NCBI RefSeq assembly: GCF_000526215.1
Contig: NZ_JAFQ01000004.1
Span: 8,122,001 to 8,186,000 of the forward strand
Reading direction: 5' to 3'
DNA from: Nocardia sp. BMG51109
Lineage (GTDB): Bacteria > Actinomycetota > Actinomycetes > Mycobacteriales > Mycobacteriaceae
Length of the DNA: 64,000 nucleotides
Shown: one piece after another, positions 29,001 through 42,600 of the stretch
Layout of the letters: every line of letters begins with the position of its first letter
Numbering within the stretch: the first letter of the stretch is position 1
Notes under the pieces: generated by a model
The model's database searches: none
Seen by the model: only the letters and a program-made list of their open reading frames with translations
Told to the model about the DNA's origin: nothing
Position numbers and translations under genes: made by a program

Positions 29001-32000
29001 CCGGCGAGGTCGTCCAGCAGCCGCTCGCGAACAGCGTCCACCTGCGGCGAATGCGATCCGTAATCCACCGGAATCCGCCGGACCCGAACCTCATCGGCCG
29101 ACAACGCGTCGAACAGCTCGTCCAGCGCGGCACTCTCACCCGAAACCACCACCGTCGCCGGACCGTTCACCGCAGCGACCGCGATCCGCTCGGACCAGCG
29201 ACCGAGATACGCCTCCACCCGGTCCCGCGGCAACGACACCGACATCATCCCGCCCGTACCCGCCAGCACCGTCAACGCACGGCTCCGCAACGCCACCACC
29301 CGGGCCGCGTCCTCCAAAGACAGTGCGCCGCAGACGTATGCGGCAGCAATCTCACCCTGCGAATGACCGACCACCGCAGCCGGACGCACACCACACGCCT
29401 GCCACACCCGCGCCAGCGACACCATCACCGCGAACAACGCCGGCTGGACGACATCCACACGGTCGAGCGACGCCGCACCCGGGGCATCCGTCAGCACATC
29501 CGCCAGCGACCACTCCACGAACGGCGACAACGCCTCCTCACACCGCCCGATCTCCGCGGCGAACACCGGCGACGACACCAGCAACTCCCGGCCCATGCCG
29601 ACCCACTGCGAACCCTGACCGGGGAACACGAAAACGACGCCCCCGGAACCGGACCCCGCCACACCACGGACAACGTTCGCCGCTTCTCCGCCTCCAGCAA
29701 CCGCCGCCAACCCGGCCAGCAGATCCTCCCGGTCAGCACCGCACACGACCGCCCGATGCTCGAACAGCTTGCGGGTGGAGACCAACGACCAGCCCACATC
29801 GGCCGCGGACAGCCCCGCGTCCGCGTCGACGACCGACGCCAACCGCTGCGCCTGCCCCGCCAGCGCCGCCGCGCTCCGGGCCGAGAGCACCCACGGCACG
29901 GCCGCCGTATCCGGCGCGAACACCGGCTCGACAATCATGGTGCCGGGGACGACCTCGGGCTCGGCCGCCGTGCCGGACGGCGCCTGCTCGAGGATGACAT
30001 GGGCATTGGTGCCCGAAATGCCGAACGACGACACCCCGGCACGCCACGGCCGCTCGACCTCCGGCCACGACCGCGACTCGGTCAGCAGTTCCACCGCGCC
30101 GGCCGACCAATCCACCTGCGGTGTCGGCTCGTCCACGTGCAGGGTCTTCGGCAGGACGCCTGCCCGCATGGCCATGACCATCTTGATCACACCCGCCACA
30201 CCAGCGGCCGCCTGCGCATGACCGATATTCGATTTCAGCGAACCCAGCCACAGCGGATTGTCCGGCGCACGGTCGCCGCCGTACGCCGCCAGCAGGGCTT
30301 GCGCCTCGATCGGATCGCCCAGTGTCGTTCCCGTGCCGTGCGCTTCGACCGCGTCCACGTCGGCGGGCGCGACTCCGGCATTGGCCAGCGCCTGCCGGAT
30401 CACCCGCTGCTGCGACGGACCGTTCGGAGCCGTCAACCCGTTACTCGCACCGTCCTGATTGACCGCGCTGCCCCGCAGCACCGCCAGCACCGGATGGCCG
30501 TTGCGGCGAGCGTCCGAGAGTCGTTCCAGCAGCAGCACTCCGGCGCCCTCGGACCACCCGGTGCCGTCGGCCGCCGCGGCGAACGACTTGCACCGACCGT
30601 CGGAGGCCAGGCCCCGTTGTCGCGAGAACTCCACGAACAGGGCCGGAGTCGCCAGCACCGTCACACCACCGGCCAGCGCCAGCGAACACTCACCCGACCG
30701 CAGCGAGTTCGCCGCGAGATGCATCGACACCAGCGACGACGAACACGCCGTATCCACCGTGACCGCGGGGCCCTCGAATCCGAACGAGTACGCCACCCGC
30801 CCCGACACCACGCTGCCCGCGCTGCCGCTCCCCGAGAATCCCTCCATTTCCGGCGGAAGCGACCCGGCGAACCGCGAGGAATAGTCGGCGTACATGACAC
30901 CGGTGAAGACCCCGGTCTGGCTGCCCTTCAGGGTCGACGGATCAATACCGGCCCGCTCGAACACCTCCCACGACGACTCCAGCAGCAACCGCTGCTGCGG
31001 ATCGGTCGCGGCCGCCTCGCGCGGCGACATCCCGAAGAAGCCGGGATCGAAATGTGCTGCGTCGTAGACGAATCCGCCCTCACGCACATACGACTTCCCG
31101 AGCGCGTCGGGATCCGGGTCGAACAGCGCCTCGGCATCCCAGCCACGATCGGACGGCCACGGCCCGACGGCGTCGCGGCCCGAGGCCACCAGCTCCCACA
31201 GCTCCTCCGGTGAGCTGACGCCGCCCGGATAGCGGCAGGCCATCGCCACGATCGCGATCGGCTCGTCGGTGCCCACCGCCACCGTGGCCGGGGTGGCCGG
31301 GGCCGCCGTGCCGCAGATCTCGTCGACGAGATGGTCCGCCAGCGCCCGCGGCGTCGGGTAATCGAAGACGGTGCTGGCCGGCAGCTTCAGGCCTGTCGAG
31401 GCGGACAGGCGGTTGCGGAGTTCGACACCCGTCAGCGAGTCGAAGCCCTGTTCGGTGAACGCGCGCTCGACATCGATGCCGGCGGAATCGCGGTGGCCCA
31501 GGACGACCGCCGCCTGCGCACGCACCAGATCCACGGCGCGCGAACGCCGTTCGGCCTCGGTGGACGCGATCAGTTGCTGCGCCCAGCCCGCACCGGCGGC
31601 GCCGTCCACGGCCGTCACGCGCCGCGTCCGGGCGCGGACCAGGCCGCGCAGCTTCGAGGGCACGGCATCGGCGCTCGTCCAGGCGGCGGCGTTCAGGCGC
31701 GCGGTGACGACCTCCGGCCTCCCGGCGGCCAGGGCGGCGTCGAACAGGGCCAGGCCCTCGGTGACGCTCATCGCCCGGACACCCGATCGCCGCATCCGCG
31801 CGAAATCGGCCTCGCGCAGGCCGCCGGTCATCGTACTGGCGCTGTCCTGCTCCCAGAGCCCCCAGGCCATCGAGACGGCGGGCAGGCCCAGCGACCGGCG
31901 ATGGGTCGCGAGGGCGTCCAGGAAGACGTTCGCGGCCGCGTAATTCGCCTGTCCCGCACCGCCGATGGCTCCGGCGAGGGACGAGAACAACACGAAGGCG

Positions 32001-35000
32001 GAGAGGTCCGGGCCACGGGTCAGCTCGTGCAGATTCCAGGCGCCCGCCACCTTCGGCGCCAGTACCCGATCCAGTTGCTCGGCCGTCAGCGAGGGGAAGA
32101 CCGCGTCGTCCAGCACGCCTGCCGCGTGGACGACGCCGGATACCGTCACCGGCGCCAGAGCCCGCTCCAGCGCCGCCCTGTCGGCCGCATCGCAGGCGGC
32201 CACCTCGACCTCGGCACCCAGTCCGGTCAGCTCGGCAACCAGATCCGCGACACCGGCCGCCCGGTCGCCGCTGCGGCTCATCAGCATCAGGCTGCGAACG
32301 CCGTAGTGGGACACCAGATGCCGGGCCACCACCGCACCCAGGCCGCCGGTGCCACCGGTGACGACCACGGTGCCGTCACCCCAGGACACGGGCTCGGGCG
32401 TCTCCGGCGCAGCGCCGCGGGTCAACCGGGGAGCCGACAGTTCGCCGCCGCGAATCGCGAGTTCGGTCTCGGCCGTCGTCGCGGCGGCGGGCAGCACGGC
32501 CCACGACTGCTCGGCCGCATCGATATCGATCACGAGGAACCGGCCCGGATTCTCGGTCTGTGCCGACCGGATCAAGCCCCGGGCCGGGGCGGACGCCAGT
32601 CCGCCGTCGGTGAGCAGCAACAGGCGCGAATCGCCGAAACGCTCGTCGGCGAGCCAGGACTGGGCGGCGTCCAGGACCGCGCGCGCCGTCGGGGCCGCCG
32701 CGTCCGGGTCGTCGATGCCGAGGCACGACACGACTACGACGTCCGGAACGTCCTGTCCCGCCGCACTATCGGATCGGACGGCGGCGACATCGGCATACGC
32801 CGTGGCCGTCACGCCGGACTGCGCCAGGCGCTCGAGAACCGGCGGCTCCGTGCCGACCACCGCCCAGCGGTCGCGTCCGTCGGATACCGCCGGGACCGCG
32901 ATCGGTACCCATTCGGTGTGCAGCAGTGCGTCGGCGACGATATCGCCGCCCTGCCGCAGTTGTTCCGGGGAAATCGGCCGGGCGGTGAGCGATTCGGCCG
33001 TCGCGACCGGGGCGCCGGACTGGTCGGCGAGGAGGATCGAGACGGTGTCGTCACCGGTCACCGTCAAGCGCACCCGCAGTGCGGCGGCGCCGACCGCGTG
33101 CAGGCCGAAGCCCTGCCAGGAGAACGGCAGACGGCCGCCTTCCCCGTCGCCCGGACGGAATCCGGTGAGTACCAGCGGATGCAGCGCGGCGTCGAACAGC
33201 GCGGGATGCAGGCCGAAGCGCTCGACCTCATCGCTCGCCGAATCCGGCAGCGCCACTTCGGCATACACGACATCGTTCTGCCGCCACGCCGCCCGCAGGC
33301 CACGGAAGACCGGGCCGTATTCGAAACCGCTCTCGGCCATGCGCTCGTACGCGGACTCCAGGTCCACCGGCCGCGCGCCCGCCGGCGGCCACACGTCGAG
33401 GGTGTCGCCGGCGAGCGGAACCGTTGTGCCGGTGAGGATGCCGCTCGCGTGCCGGGTCCACTGCGGTACGCCCTCGGTGCGCGCGTACACGCCGACCTGG
33501 CGGCGCTCGTCGGCGCCGGGACGGTCCACGACGACCTGGATCTGGACCGCACCTCCCGCGGGGATGATCAGCGGTGTTTCCAGGGTCAGTTCTTCGACTG
33601 TGCCGCAACCGATCTCGTCTCCGGCGCGGACGACCATCTCCAGCAGGCCGGTCCCGGGCACCAGCACCGTGCCCGCGACCGCGTGATCGGCCAGCCACGG
33701 GTGCGTCCGCAGCGACAACCGGCCGGTCAGGATGACCGCGTCGCTGTCGGCGGCCACCACCATCGCCGCCAGCAAGGGGTGGTCGATAGTGTCCAGCCCG
33801 GCGGCGGAGGCATCGGCGCCGACCGTCATATCGAGCCAGTACCGCTGGCGCTGGAACGCGTAGGTCGGCAACTCCACTCGACGGGTGGCCCGCCCCGAGA
33901 AGACCGCGTCCCACTCGACGGGAACGCCCCGCACCGACACCTGCGCCAGTGCCGACACGAACCGGCCCACGCCGCCCTCGTCGCGGCGCAGCGTGCCCAC
34001 CACTCCCGCTCGCGCGGCCGCGCCCAGGTCGTCGAGGGTTTCCTCCACGCCGGACGTGGCCACCGGGTGCGGGCTGACCTCGACGAAGCAGCGCATACCC
34101 TGTTCGGCCAGCGCGCGCGTGACGTCGTGGAACCGCACCTGACTGCGCAGGTTGGTGTACCAGTAGCCGGCGTTCAGATCGGCCGTGTCCAGCACGTCAC
34201 CGGTCACGGTGGAGTGGAACGGGATCTCCGTCGAGACGGGCGTGATGCCGGCGAGATCGCGCAGCAGCTGCTCCCGGATCGGCTCCACCTGGGGCGAGTG
34301 CGACGCGTAGTCCACCGGGATGCGGCGGACCCGGATCCCGTCGGCCGACAGCGCCTCGAATGCTTCATCCAGTGCGACCTGTTCGCCGGAGACGACGACC
34401 GAGGTCGGCCCGTTCACCGCCGCGATCGCCAGCCGGCCTTCCCAGCGGGCGAGGTACGGTTCGGCGTCGGCGGGCGACAGCGATACCGAGAGCATGCCGC
34501 CGGTGCCCGCCAGGGCCGTCAGGGCGCGGCTCCGCAACGCCACCACACGGGCGGCATCGTCCAAAGGCAGTGCGCCACACACGTATGCCGCGGCGATCTC
34601 GCCCTGGGAATGGCCGACCACCGCGGCCGGCTGCACGCCGCAGGCCTGCCAGACCCGCGCGAGCGACACCATGACGGCGAACAGCACCGGCTGCACGACA
34701 TCGACACGGTCCACCGACGCGGCGCCCGGCACATCGGTCAGCACCTCGGTCAGCGACCAGTCCACGAACGGCGACAACGCCTCCTCGCACCGGGCGATCT
34801 CGGCGGCGAACACCGGCGACGACACCAGCAGCTCGCGACCCATGCCGACCCACTGCGAACCTTGCCCCGGGAAGACGAAAACCACACCCCCGGAACCGGA
34901 CCCGGCCGAACCACCGACCACATTCGGCGCTTCCTCACCTTCGGCAACCGCCGCCAACCCGGCCAGCAGTTCGCCTCGGTCACTGCCGCAGACGACGGCT

Positions 35001-36616
35001 CGATGCTCGAACAGCTTGCGGCCGTGCAGCAACGACCACCCGACATCCACCGGCGACAACCCCGGATCGGCCTCGACGAACGACCGCAACCGCTGCGCCT
35101 GCTCTGCCAGCGCTTCCGGACCACGAGCAGAAAGCACCCACGGCACGACCTCGGTGTCGAATACGGGCGCAAGGCCGGAATCCGGTTCCCCGCCGCCAGT
35201 TTCGGCCTCGGGGGCTTCAAGGTCCTCGGGGGCCTGTTCGAGGATGATGTGGGCATTGGTGCCGGAGATGCCGAACGACGACACGCCCGCCCGCTGGGGA
35301 TGTTCCGATTCGGGCCACGGCCGCGACTCGGTGAGCAGCTCGACCGCGCCCTCGGTCCAATCCACCTGCGGGCTCGGCTCGTCCACATGCAGGGTCTTCG
35401 GCAACACACCGGCCCGCATCGCCATGACCATCTTGATCACACCCGCCACACCAGCGGCCGCCTGGGAATGACCGATATTCGATTTCAACGAACCCAGCCA
35501 CAACGGGTTCTCGGGCGAACGATCCCGGCCATAGGTCGCCAGCAGAGCCTGCGCCTCGATCGGATCGCCCAATGTCGTTCCCGTACCGTGCGCTTCGACG
35601 GCATCGACCTCGGCGGCGGACAGGCCCGCGTTGGCGAGCGCCTGCCGGATCACGCGCTGCTGCGACGGACCGTTCGGCGCGGTCAATCCGTTGCTCGCGC
35701 CGTCCTGATTGACCGCGCTGCCGCGCATGACCGCCAGCACCGGATGCCCGTTGCGCCTGGCATCCGAAAGACGCTCCAACAGAACGACACCCGCACCCTC
35801 GGACCAGCCGGTGCCATCGGCCGCGGCAGCGAAAGACTTGCAGCGCCCGTCGGGAGACAGCCCCCGCTGCCGGGAGAACTCCACGAACAGCCCCGGAGTC
35901 GCCAGCACCGTCACACCACCGGCCAGCGCCAGCGAACACTCGCCGGACCGCAGCGAACTCGCGGCCAAGTGCATCGTCACCAGCGACGACGAGCATGCCG
36001 TATCGACGGTGACCGCGGGGCCCTCGAATCCGAACGAATACGACACCCGCCCCGACACCACGCTCGCCGCGGTGCCGCTCCCCCAGAATCCCTCGATCTC
36101 CGCGGGCAGACCGACACCGGCGAACCGCGATCCGTACTCCCCGTACATCACGCCGGCGAAGACGCCCGTGGCGCTGCCCTTCAACGTCGACGGATCGATG
36201 CCCGCCCGCTCGAACGCCTCCCAGGACGTCTCCAGCAGCAACCGCTGCTGCGGATCCGTCGCCAATGCCTCGCGCGGCGACATCCCGAAGAAGCCGGGAT
36301 CGAAATCGGCCGCGTCGTACAGGAATCCGCCGTCACGCACGTACGACTTGCCCGGCGCGTCCGGATCCGGATCGAACATTCCGTCGACGTCCCAGCCGCG
36401 GTCGGACGGCCACGGCCCGACGGCGTCGCGGCCCGAGGCCACCAGATCCCACAGCTCCTCCGGCGAGTTCACGCCGCCCGGATAGCGGCACGCCATCGCC
36501 ACGATCGCGATCGGCTCGCGGCTCTCCTCCTCGAGCTCACGCAGCCGACCGCGGGTCTTGACGAGGTCCGCGGTTACGCGCTTGAGGTAGTCGCGCATCT
36601 TTTCGGTCTCGGACAT
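19655..36616 (-). CDS. Type I PKS, extension modules 4-6
   Basis: The 5653-residue protein reads: docking coiled coil; module 4 KS-AT-DH-KR-ACP; module 5 KS-AT-DH-KR-ACP; module 6 KS-AT-DH-ER-KR-ACP; C-terminal docking tail with [13 protein letters not shown]. Modules 4 and 5 should add methylmalonate and leave alkenes; module 6 should add malonate and fully reduce. The N-terminal helix ([20 protein letters not shown]) and the C-terminal acidic tail match DEBS-type class 1 docking elements, so it should sit between the first and third PKS proteins. ATG 36616 is preferred over the in-frame ATG 36622, because GGAAGAGG directly abuts the latter. It starts 35 bp after the first PKS gene. Confidence 0.95.
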   Translation of the reverse strand: MSETEKMRDYLKRVTADLVKTRGRLRELEEESREPIAIVAMACRYPGGVNSPEELWDLVASGRDAVGPWPSDRGWDVDGMFDPDPDAPGKSYVRDGGFLYDAADFDPGFFGMSPREALATDPQQRLLLETSWEAFERAGIDPSTLKGSATGVFAGVMYGEYGSRFAGVGLPAEIEGFWGSGTAASVVSGRVSYSFGFEGPAVTVDTACSSSLVTMHLAASSLRSGECSLALAGGVTVLATPGLFVEFSRQRGLSPDGRCKSFAAAADGTGWSEGAGVVLLERLSDARRNGHPVLAVMRGSAVNQDGASNGLTAPNGPSQQRVIRQALANAGLSAAEVDAVEAHGTGTTLGDPIEAQALLATYGRDRSPENPLWLGSLKSNIGHSQAAAGVAGVIKMVMAMRAGVLPKTLHVDEPSPQVDWTEGAVELLTESRPWPESEHPQRAGVSSFGISGTNAHIILEQAPEDLEAPEAETGGGEPDSGLAPVFDTEVVPWVLSARGPEALAEQAQRLRSFVEADPGLSPVDVGWSLLHGRKLFEHRAVVCGSDRGELLAGLAAVAEGEEAPNVVGGSAGSGSGGVVFVFPGQGSQWVGMGRELLVSSPVFAAEIARCEEALSPFVDWSLTEVLTDVPGAASVDRVDVVQPVLFAVMVSLARVWQACGVQPAAVVGHSQGEIAAAYVCGALPLDDAARVVALRSRALTALAGTGGMLSVSLSPADAEPYLARWEGRLAIAAVNGPTSVVVSGEQVALDEAFEALSADGIRVRRIPVDYASHSPQVEPIREQLLRDLAGITPVSTEIPFHSTVTGDVLDTADLNAGYWYTNLRSQVRFHDVTRALAEQGMRCFVEVSPHPVATSGVEETLDDLGAAARAGVVGTLRRDEGGVGRFVSALAQVSVRGVPVEWDAVFSGRATRRVELPTYAFQRQRYWLDMTVGADASAAGLDTIDHPLLAAMVVAADSDAVILTGRLSLRTHPWLADHAVAGTVLVPGTGLLEMVVRAGDEIGCGTVEELTLETPLIIPAGGAVQIQVVVDRPGADERRQVGVYARTEGVPQWTRHASGILTGTTVPLAGDTLDVWPPAGARPVDLESAYERMAESGFEYGPVFRGLRAAWRQNDVVYAEVALPDSASDEVERFGLHPALFDAALHPLVLTGFRPGDGEGGRLPFSWQGFGLHAVGAAALRVRLTVTGDDTVSILLADQSGAPVATAESLTARPISPEQLRQGGDIVADALLHTEWVPIAVPAVSDGRDRWAVVGTEPPVLERLAQSGVTATAYADVAAVRSDSAAGQDVPDVVVVSCLGIDDPDAAAPTARAVLDAAQSWLADERFGDSRLLLLTDGGLASAPARGLIRSAQTENPGRFLVIDIDAAEQSWAVLPAAATTAETELAIRGGELSAPRLTRGAAPETPEPVSWGDGTVVVTGGTGGLGAVVARHLVSHYGVRSLMLMSRSGDRAAGVADLVAELTGLGAEVEVAACDAADRAALERALAPVTVSGVVHAAGVLDDAVFPSLTAEQLDRVLAPKVAGAWNLHELTRGPDLSAFVLFSSLAGAIGGAGQANYAAANVFLDALATHRRSLGLPAVSMAWGLWEQDSASTMTGGLREADFARMRRSGVRAMSVTEGLALFDAALAAGRPEVVTARLNAAAWTSADAVPSKLRGLVRARTRRVTAVDGAAGAGWAQQLIASTEAERRSRAVDLVRAQAAVVLGHRDSAGIDVERAFTEQGFDSLTGVELRNRLSASTGLKLPASTVFDYPTPRALADHLVDEICGTAAPATPATVAVGTDEPIAIVAMACRYPGGVSSPEELWELVASGRDAVGPWPSDRGWDAEALFDPDPDALGKSYVREGGFVYDAAHFDPGFFGMSPREAAATDPQQRLLLESSWEVFERAGIDPSTLKGSQTGVFTGVMYADYSSRFAGSLPPEMEGFSGSGSAGSVVSGRVAYSFGFEGPAVTVDTACSSSLVSMHLAANSLRSGECSLALAGGVTVLATPALFVEFSRQRGLASDGRCKSFAAAADGTGWSEGAGVLLLERLSDARRNGHPVLAVLRGSAVNQDGASNGLTAPNGPSQQRVIRQALANAGVAPADVDAVEAHGTGTTLGDPIEAQALLAAYGGDRAPDNPLWLGSLKSNIGHAQAAAGVAGVIKMVMAMRAGVLPKTLHVDEPTPQVDWSAGAVELLTESRSWPEVERPWRAGVSSFGISGTNAHVILEQAPSGTAAEPEVVPGTMIVEPVFAPDTAAVPWVLSARSAAALAGQAQRLASVVDADAGLSAADVGWSLVSTRKLFEHRAVVCGADREDLLAGLAAVAGGGEAANVVRGVAGSGSGGVVFVFPGQGSQWVGMGRELLVSSPVFAAEIGRCEEALSPFVEWSLADVLTDAPGAASLDRVDVVQPALFAVMVSLARVWQACGVRPAAVVGHSQGEIAAAYVCGALSLEDAARVVALRSRALTVLAGTGGMMSVSLPRDRVEAYLGRWSERIAVAAVNGPATVVVSGESAALDELFDALSADEVRVRRIPVDYGSHSPQVDAVRERLLDDLAGIVPVTSDIPFCSTVTGELLDTVNLSADYWFTNLRQPVRFHDTTALLAEQGMRCFIEMSPHPVSTASIEETLEALDGPAKVVGTLRRDEGGPVRFLSALAQVSAWGVPVDWDVLFAGRSVRSVPLPTYAFQRQPYWLDVPAAEADAAAAGLDAIDHPLLGAALTAADSDGLTLTGRLSLRAHPWLADHAVHGTVIVPGTALLEMVVRAGDETGCGSVEELTMEAPLVIPPAGDVQIQVVVDADRGGHRTVTVFARTGGAAGWVRHAGGVLVATAPIGAPDDLTAWPPADADPLDLDAAYDEMAAGGFEYGPAFQGLQAVWRRDGRLYTEVALPETARDDVDRFGLHPALFDAALQVLVLNGFRAAGGAVAGLPFSWRGVSLHATGAVALRARLTVTGDDTVSILVADQAGSPVATVENLTVRTVSPEQFRQGGDIVRESLLHTDWLPVPAATPAADTRWAAVGERPFNPELSRIAAQTSADLTGLRSDIEAGQPVPDVLVFCADPAEETIDGARRVTGDALSSVQAWLADERFAESRLLVVVRGAADDLPGLLSAPVRGLIRSAQTENPGRIALVDIDDADESWAALPAAAVAPETEIRIRRGDMSAPRLARRGGERVSEPASWGDGTVVITGGTGGLGAVVARHLVCAHDVRGLLLISRSGGRAADVADLVAELTELGAEVQVAACDVADREALGRVLTGVPVTGVVHAAGVLDDAVFESMTPEHLDRVLAPKIAGAWNLHELTRTANVRAFVLFSSIAGTIGGAGQANYAAANVFLDSLAGYRRSLGLPAVSMAWGLWEQDSASAMTGGLRDADLVRMRRAGIAPMTVRDGLALFDAALTADEAALVTARLNPTAWTATDIVPSVVRGLVRSRTRRTAAGTASADGGWVQRLLGMAEDERHAHALALVRGDGAVVLGHPDASGIDVDRAFTDQGFDSLTGVELRNRLSASTGVKLPASAVFDYPTPRALARHLVEEISGTDSAAPTPAAVPAAAADEPIAIVAMACRYPGGVTSPEALWDLVASGRDAVGPWPSDRGWDVDGLFDPDPETTGKSYVRDGGFVYDAADFDPGFFGMSPREALATDPQQRLLLETSWEVFERAGIDPSTLKGSQTGVFAGVMYADYASRFSSTGLPAEIEGFWGSGNAGSVVSGRVAYSFGFEGPAVTVDTACSSSLVSMHLAANSLRSGECSLALAGGVTVLATPGLFVEFSRQRGLSPDGRCKSFAAAADGTGWSEGAGIILLERLSDARRNGHPVLAVLRGSAVNQDGASNGLTAPNGPSQQRVIRQALANAGLSPTEVDAVEAHGTGTTLGDPIEAQALLATYGRDRSPDSPLWLGSLKSNIGHSQAAAGVAGVIKMVMAMRAGSLPKTLHVDEPTPQVDWTDGAVELLTEARSWPEVDRPWRAGVSSFGISGTNAHVILEQAPPVETPASAINPRPAFDAGMVPWVLSGHSAPALRAQAQRLAAFAGEDREASATDIGWSLLNGRKLFEHRAIVWGRGRDNLLAGLSALAQGEEAPGVVHGTAATGSGAVVFVFPGQGSQWAGMGRDLYESSAVFREAFDEICASLDAELAGHVAAPVRDVVFAEPGSDLADLVDQTVFAQSGLFAVGAALFRLFEHVGVRPDYLLGHSIGELTAAHVAGVLSLRDACALVAARGRLMQALPTGGAMVALAAAEHEVLAVLAGHEDEVAIAAINGPESVTISGDEGAVARIAAEFADRKTKRLPVSHAFHSPHMAPMLAEFATLAAGLAFEEPRIPIVSNLTGSADADHTDPGYWVRHVREPVRFADSVRWLEQQRVGGFVETGPGGALSALIQECVTGESHQPWCTTTLRTKAPAVDTVVSALAQLSTAGVPVSWNAFYPGNHRRIPLPTYPFQRQRCWLEAPADDPDAAAAGLNRIDHPLLGGLLATADSSGLILTGRLSLRTHPWLADHAIQGTVLVPGTALVEMVIRAGDETGCGGLEELTLEAPLVLPPVEAVQIQVVVDGGDTDGRRTAGIYSRAGDGAADEPWTTHAKGILTAATPPAPELPEWPPAAAEPVPVDGLYETLSDNGFGYGPAFRGLRACWRRGQDIFAEVTLRDTDRDDRFVLHPALFDAALHALVLGRDDDRTMLPFSWEGVNFHAAGATRLRVRITQTSDTSVSVTAASDAGEPVVSVRKLVARPLSPNQLDSRRSAPLFDLEWTRLDTEPEAASYRWTTPAVNGSGNGSGPKTEIVEPADGRAAAVLRITGSHNDIEFATALRGRVGDLLAHVRSRLSGDTPAARVVVVTQRAVAVHPSEQVDLTGAAVWGLLRSAQHEAPGRIVLVDIDDRTPLREAVERALDVDEPQTALRHGDMHVARLARKESDVVGPVERLRGSEWRLTPLGKGTTTADNLALADDPDAHRPLDPGQVRISLRAVGVNFRDALIVLGMYPDADAAIGGEGSGVVLEVAPDVTEYAPGDRVMGFMPGLRSTAVVDRRMVVPMPTGWSFAQAAAAPVVYATAFYGLVDLAKVRPGESLLLHAATGGVGMAGVHLARHLGLDLYVTASTPKWKVLREMGFGDDRIADSRTPGFEEKFSVGTGGRGVDVVLASLAGELVDASLRLLADGGRYLDMGVNDLRDPAEVADRHPGVEYRNFHLMSADPDRVHEIMVELACLFESGELPPLPVTSWDIREMPEALRFMSQARHIGKNVLTIPVPLNPEGTVLITGGTGGLGAAAARHLVAAHGARHLVLASRRGPDAEGAAELAAELTESGAEVDIVACDTADRNAVTALIDAVRRPLTAVIHTAGVVADGTFESMTPEQLDTVFRPKVDAAWNLHEATGHLDLSAFVVYSSVAGVLGGPGQANYAAANAFLDALCRNRHLAGLPALSLAWGPWRQSGMASRLGQQDLQRMRRQGFLPLSDAEGMALYDTALETGTAAAVAVHIDRAALAALAPEDLPPVLRGLSRGSRPVAEGGAAVTAESGVRLTGLTPEQQIETILGVIRSHAATVLGHQSAEAISSHKPFNEIGFDSLGIMEFRNRLRPALGIMLSAAAMFEYPTPAALAEYIRQEIAPDENPTDQLMSEIEALAQRCAAAALGERDRTEVATRLGAVLRELEGENDGGMADKLEGADDGELFEFIDQMS
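26015..31265 (-). other. PKS module 5: KS-AT(methylmalonyl)-DH-KR-ACP
   Basis: KS Cys1958; AT Ser2419 in GHSQGE with YGSH, a methylmalonyl-like variant; DH His2726 in [10 protein letters not shown] and Asp in LFDAALQ; KR near 3174 with LDD; ACP Ser3477. The expected outcome is an alpha-methyl alkene extending the conjugated system of module 4. Part of its AT region is base-identical to that of module 3. Boundaries are approximate. Confidence 0.85.
29102..29502. repeat. Copy A of a 401-bp repeat in module 5 AT
   Basis: By direct reading, these bases are identical to 40027-40427 in module 3. They encode the AT segment around [20 protein letters not shown]. The first differing bases are 29101 and 29503. 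This is most simply recent gene conversion or duplication between modules. Confidence 0.8.
31265..36616 (-). other. PKS module 4: KS-AT(methylmalonyl)-DH-KR-ACP
   Basis: Key residues within the second PKS protein: KS Cys208; AT Ser670 in GHSQGE with YASH (methylmalonyl); DH His978 in [10 protein letters not shown] and Asp in LFDAALH; KR near 1422 with TGGTGGLG and LDD (B-type); ACP Ser1727 in GFDSLTG. All active-site motifs are intact, so the expected outcome is an alpha-methyl alkene. Boundaries are approximate. Confidence 0.85.
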
Positions 36617-36651
36617 CTGCATCCTCTTCCCAGACGGAAACGCCGCCGCCG

Positions 36652-39600
36652 CTAGTCTTTTCCGAGCTGTTCGTCGATGAAGTCGTACAGGTTGTCGTCC
36701 TCGGCGCCGTCGATCCATTCGATGTTCTGTTCCGCGGCGCCCGGCCGGTCCTGCAGCCGCGACAGGAGGGTCTTCAATCTCGCCTCCACCGAACCGATCT
36801 CGGAACTTCCGGCGGGGATCGACACCATGTCGGCCTCCAGCCGATCGATCGTGCGCAGGACGACGCCGATACCCGTTTCGCTGGAGATCCGGCCGATCAG
36901 GTGCCGCACCATGGCCCGCACGGTCGGATGGTCGAAGACCGCGCTGGCGGGCAGCGCGAGCCCGGTGGCCGCGGTCAGCCGGTTGCGCAGTTCGACACCG
37001 GTCAGCGAGTCGAAACCCTGCTCGGTGAAGGCGCGATCGATATCTATCCCGGACGGGTCGGGGTGGCCGAGCACGACGGCCACCTGGCCGCGCACCAGAT
37101 CCAGCACCCGGGCCTCGCGATCGGATTCGGTGAGTGCGGCCAGCTGCTGCCCCCAGTCCTGGCCGTTGCCGGTCGTGGCGGCCGGTACGGCGGTGGTGCG
37201 GCGGGTTCGGCCGCGGACCAGGCCGCGCAGCACCGAGGGCACCGTTGCCGCCGCGTCGGCGCCGCTCCAGGCCGCCGAGTTCAGCCGTGCGGTCACCACT
37301 GCGGCCTCGCCGGCGGTGAGGGCGGCATCGAACAGCGTGAGCCCGTCCGACACGGTCAGCGGCGCAATTCCCGTCCGCCGCATCCGGGCCAGGTCCGCGT
37401 CGCTCAGGCCGCCGGTCATGCCGCTGGCGCTGTCCTGTTCCCAGAGCCCCCACGCCATCGACACCGCGGGCAGGCCCAGCGACCGCCGGTAGGCCGCCAG
37501 GGCGTCCAGGAAGACGTTCCCGGCCGCGTAATTCGCCTGTCCCGCACCACCGATGACGCCGGCCAGCGACGAGAACACCACGAACGCCTCGACATTCGCG
37601 GTTCGGGTGAGCTCGTGCAGGTTCCACGCGCCCGCGACCTTCGGCGCCAGCACCCGATCCAGTTGTTCGGCCGTCAGCGACTGGACCACGGCATCGTCGA
37701 GAACGCCGGCCGCGTGCACGACGCCGGTCACCGGCACCCCGGACAGAACCTGTTCGAGCGCCTCGCGATCCGCCACATCACAAGCGGCGACCCCGACCTC
37801 CGCGCCCGCATCGGCCAGCTCCGCGACCAGTTCCGCGACCCCGGAGCCGCGCTCACCGCTGCGGCTGACCAGCAGCAGGCGGCGAACGCCGTGGCCGGAC
37901 ACCAGATGCCGGGCCACCACCGCGCCCAGGCCGCCGGTGCCGCCCGTGACGACCACCGTGCCGTCACCCCACGACACCGGTTCGGCCGCCTCGGGATCCG
38001 TGCCGCCGTGCCGGGCCAGCCGTGGCGCCGACAGCTCACCACCGCGAATCCTGACCTCGGTCTCCTGCGCCGCCGCCGCGGAAGGCAGTGCCTCCCAGGA
38101 CTCTTCGGCCTCGTCGATGTCGACCAGGACGATCCGGCCCGGATTCTCGGTCTGCGCCGAGCGGATCAGCCCCCGCACCGGAGCGGCGAGGAGTCCGGGC
38201 AGCCCCCCTGCTCCGCGGGTCAGCACCAGCAGGCGCGACTCGCCGAACCGCTCGTCGGCCAGCCAGCCCTGGAGCGACGCCAGCGCATCGGCGGTCACCC
38301 GGCGTGCCGCCTCGACCGAGTCGCCGCCCGGATCCACGCAGAACACCACGACATCCGGAACTGCCTGTCCCGCACCGATGCCCGCCTGAACGTCGGCGAA
38401 GTCGGTGCACGCGGAGACCGTCTGCGACACACCCGCCAATCGCTCGGCGGCGGCCGACGCCTCGCTCGGAGTCGCGACCACGACCCAGGCGGCGGTGTCG
38501 GCGGCCTGGTGCGGGGCCGGGACCGGCAGCCAGTCGGTGCGCAGGAGTGCGTCGGCGACGACGGAGCGGTCCGCCTGGAGAGTCGTGGGCAGCGGTCGCA
38601 CGGTCAGGGTGTCGACGGTGGCGACGGGGGCGCCGGTCTGGTCGGCCACCAGTATCGAGACGGTGTCGTCGCCGGTCACGGTCAATCGCACCCGCAGCGC
38701 CGCCGCGCCCGTGGCGTGCAGGGCGAAACCCTGCCAGGAGAACGGGAGCCTGGCCCGCACCGGACCGGGTGCGGGGGCATGTCCATTGCTGTTGCCGTTC
38801 CCATTGCCATTACCGTTGCCGCTCGCGGGCTCGGTTCCGGTCAGCGCGAGGGCGTGCAGGGCGGCGTCGAACAGCGCCGGGTGCAGCCCGAACCGCTCGA
38901 GGTCGGCCCGGGCCGAATCCGGCAGCGCCACATCGGCATACAGCTGGTCGCCCTGGCGCCATGCCGCCCGCAGGCCCTGGAACGCCGTCCCGTACTCGAA
39001 CCCGGCGTCGGCCATCGCGTCGTAGAGGGCGTCGACGTCGACCGGTTGCGCGCCCGCGGGGGGCCACGCCGCCAAATCCTCACCGTCGGTCATCGCGGTC
39101 GCCTCGCCGAGGGTTCCGCTCGCGTGGCGGGTCCACTCCGAGGCGCCCTCGGTGCGCGCGTACACGCCGACCCGGCGGCGGCCCGCGGTGTCGGGCTGCT
39201 CCACGGTGACCTGCACCTGCACGGATCCGGCCGCCGGAATCACCAGCGGCGCTTCCAGCGTCAGTTCTTCGATGGCGCCGCATCCTGTTTCGTCGCCCGC
39301 GCGGACGACCATCTCCAGCAGTCCGGTCCCCGGCACCAGCACCGTTCCGGCGACGGCGTGGTCGGCCAGCCAGGGCTGGGTCCGCAGCGACAACCGCCCC
39401 GTGAGGGTGACGCTGTCGGATCCGGCGGCCACCAGCGCGGCACCGAGCAGCGGATGATCGACGCCATCGAGGCCGGAGGCGGCCGCGTCCGCACCCACCG
39501 TCATATCGAGCCAGTACCGCCGCCGCTGGAAAGCGTAGGTCGGCAACGGCACCCGCCGCACGGACCGTCCGGCGAACAGAGCGTCCCATTCCACCGGCAC

Positions 39601-42600
39601 GCCCCGGACCGACACCTGCGCCAGCGCGGACACGAACCGGCCGACGCCGCCCTCGTCGCGGCGCAGCGTGCCCACGACACCGGCCCGGGGACCGGTCGTG
39701 GCAAGCGCGTCCAGCGTCTCCTCCACGCTCGCGGTCGCTACCGGGTGCGGGCTCATTTCGATGAAGCAGCGCATGCGCTGTTCGGCCAGTACCTGCGTGA
39801 TGTCGTGGAACCGCACCGGCTGCCGCAGGTTCGTGAACCAGTAGTCCGCGTCCAGATTCGCCGTGTCCAGCAGGCCGGCGGTGACGGTCGAGTAGAACGG
39901 GATATCCGAAGCGAGCGGCGCGATTCCGGCCAGATCCCGCGCCAGCTGTTCACGGATCGGCTCCACCTGGGGCGAATGCGATCCGTAATCGACCGGAATC
40001 CGGCGCACCCGGACCTCATCGGCCGTCAACGCGTCGAACAGCTCGTCCAGCGCGGCACTCTCACCCGAAACCACCACCGTCGCCGGACCGTTCACCGCAG
40101 CGACCGCGATCCGCTCGGACCAGCGACCGAGATACGCCTCCACCCGGTCCCGCGGCAACGACACCGACATCATCCCGCCCGTACCCGCCAGCACCGTCAA
40201 CGCACGGCTCCGCAACGCCACCACCCGGGCCGCGTCCTCCAAAGACAGTGCGCCGCAGACGTATGCGGCAGCAATCTCACCCTGCGAATGACCGACCACC
40301 GCAGCCGGACGCACACCACACGCCTGCCACACCCGCGCCAGCGACACCATCACCGCGAACAACGCCGGCTGGACGACATCCACACGGTCGAGCGACGCCG
40401 CACCCGGGGCATCCGTCAGCACATCCGTCAGCGACCACTCCACGAACGGCGACAACGCCTCCTCACACCGGGCGATCTCCGCGGCGAACACCAGCGACGA
40501 CGCCAGCAGCTCGCGTCCCATGCCGACCCACTGCGACCCCTGACCGGGGAACACGAAAACGACGCCCCCGGAGCCGGTTCCGGCCAGCCCCCGGACGACA
40601 CCGGCCGAATCCTCCTCTCCGGCAACCGCGGACAGACCGGCCAGCAGATCTTCCCGCCGGTCACCCCACACCACCGCGCGGTGCTCGAACGCGGTACGAC
40701 TGTGTGCGAGCGACCATCCGACATCGACCGGCGACAACTCTGGATCGTCCTCGAGCATCGACCGCAACTGCCGCGCCTGGTCGGCCAGTGCGGCGGAGGT
40801 GCGGGCCGAAACCATCCACGGCACGACCTCGGTGTCGAACACCGGCTCGACAACGGTTCGGGCCGAGGCATTCTGGCTCTCCGGCGCTTGCTCGACGATG
40901 ACGTGCGCGTTGGTTCCGGAGATCCCGAACGACGACACCCCCGCGCGACGCGGATACTCCGCCTCGGGCCACGGCCGCTGCTCGGTCAGCAGCTCGACCG
41001 CGCCGGAGTCCCAATCCACCTGCGGCGTCGGCTCTTCCACGTGCAGCGTCTTCGGCAATACGCCGGCGCGCATGGCCATGACCATCTTGATGACGCCGCC
41101 CACACCGGCCGCGGCCTGCGTGTGGCCGACATTGGATTTCAGCGACCCCAGCCACAGCGGCCGCTCGGCCGGCCGGACCGCACCGTAGGTGGCGAGCAGG
41201 GCCTGCGCCTCGATCGGATCGCCGAGAGTCGTTCCCGTGCCGTGTGCCTCGACCGCGTCCACCTCGGCGGCGGAGACGCCCGCGTTGGCCAGCGCCTGCC
41301 GGATCACCCGCTGCTGCGACGGACCGTTCGGCGCGGTCAGGCCGTTGCTCGCACCGTCCTGGTTGACCGCGCTGCCCCGGAGCACCGCCAGCACCGGATG
41401 GCCGTTGCGGCGAGCGTCCGAGAGTCGTTCCAGCAGCAGCACTCCGGCGCCCTCGGACCACCCGGTGCCGTCCGCCGACGCGGCGAACGACTTGCACCGG
41501 CCGTCGGGCGCCAGGCCGCGCTGCCGGGAGAACTCCACGAACAGACCGGGCGTCGCCAGCACGGTCACACCGCCGGCCAATGCCAGCGAGCATTCGCCCG
41601 ACCGCAGCGCCCCGGCCGCCAGATGTATCGCCACCAGCGAGGACGAGCACGCGGTATCCACCGTAACCGCGGGGCCCTCGAAGCCGAACGAGTACGCCAC
41701 CCGGCCGGTGACCACGCTCGCCGGCGTACCGCTGCCCCAGAAGCCCTCCATCTCCGGGGGCAGTCCGACACCCGAGAACCGAGAACCGTACTCCGCGTAC
41801 ATCACACCGGCGAAGACACCGGTCGGGCTGCCCTTCAGGCTCGCCGGGTCGATTCCCGCGCGCTCCAGCGCCTGCCAGGAGGTCTCCAGCAGCAGGCGCT
41901 GCTGGGGATCGGTGGCCAGGGCCTCACGCGGTGACATGCCGAAGAAATCGGGATCGAAATCGGCCGCGTCGTAGACGAATCCGCCTTCGCGGGCATAGGA
42001 CTTGCCGGCCGCGTCCGGATCCGGATCGTACAGCCCGTCCACGTCCCAGCCGCGGTCGGACGGCCACAGCCCGATGCCGTCACCACCCGCGGCCAGCAGG
42101 TCCCACAGATCCTCCGGCGAGGCCACCCCGCCCGGATACCGGCAGGCCATGGACACGATGGCGATCGGTTCGTCGGCGGCCGCCGAGGCCGCCGCGACCG
42201 CGACCCGTGCCGTGCCGGTTCCGCAGATCCGGTCGACCAGGTGACCGGCGAGGGCGCGCGGGGTCGGGTAGTCGAACACCGTCGTGGCCGGCAGCGTGAT
42301 TCCGGTGGCCGCGGCCAGCCGGTTGCGCAGTTCGACGCCGGTCAGCGAGTCGAAACCCTGCTCGGTGAACGCGCGCTCGACGTCGATGCCGTTCGGGTCG
42401 GTGTGGCCGAGCACGACGGCGACGTGGCCGCGAACGAGTTCCACGGCGCGCGGTTCCCGATCGGGCTCGGCGAGCGCGGTCAATTGCTCTGCCCACGAGC
42501 CGCTTCCGGTCGCCTCGGCGGCGGTGCGCCTGGTGCGGGCGCGGACCAGGCCCCGCAGGATCGACGGAACCTGTGCCGCATCGTCCCACACCGACGCGCT

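Larger units (their letters stand above)
36652..42172 (-). other. PKS module 3: KS-AT(methylmalonyl)-DH-KR-ACP plus docking tail
   Basis: KS Cys5374; AT Ser5828 in GHSQGE with YGSH; DH His6137 in [17 protein letters not shown] intact but the YGPxF motif reads YGTAF; a Gly-Asn loop near residue 6320; KR near 6614 with LDD; ACP Ser6921. The expected product is an alpha-methyl alkene. Confidence 0.85.
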
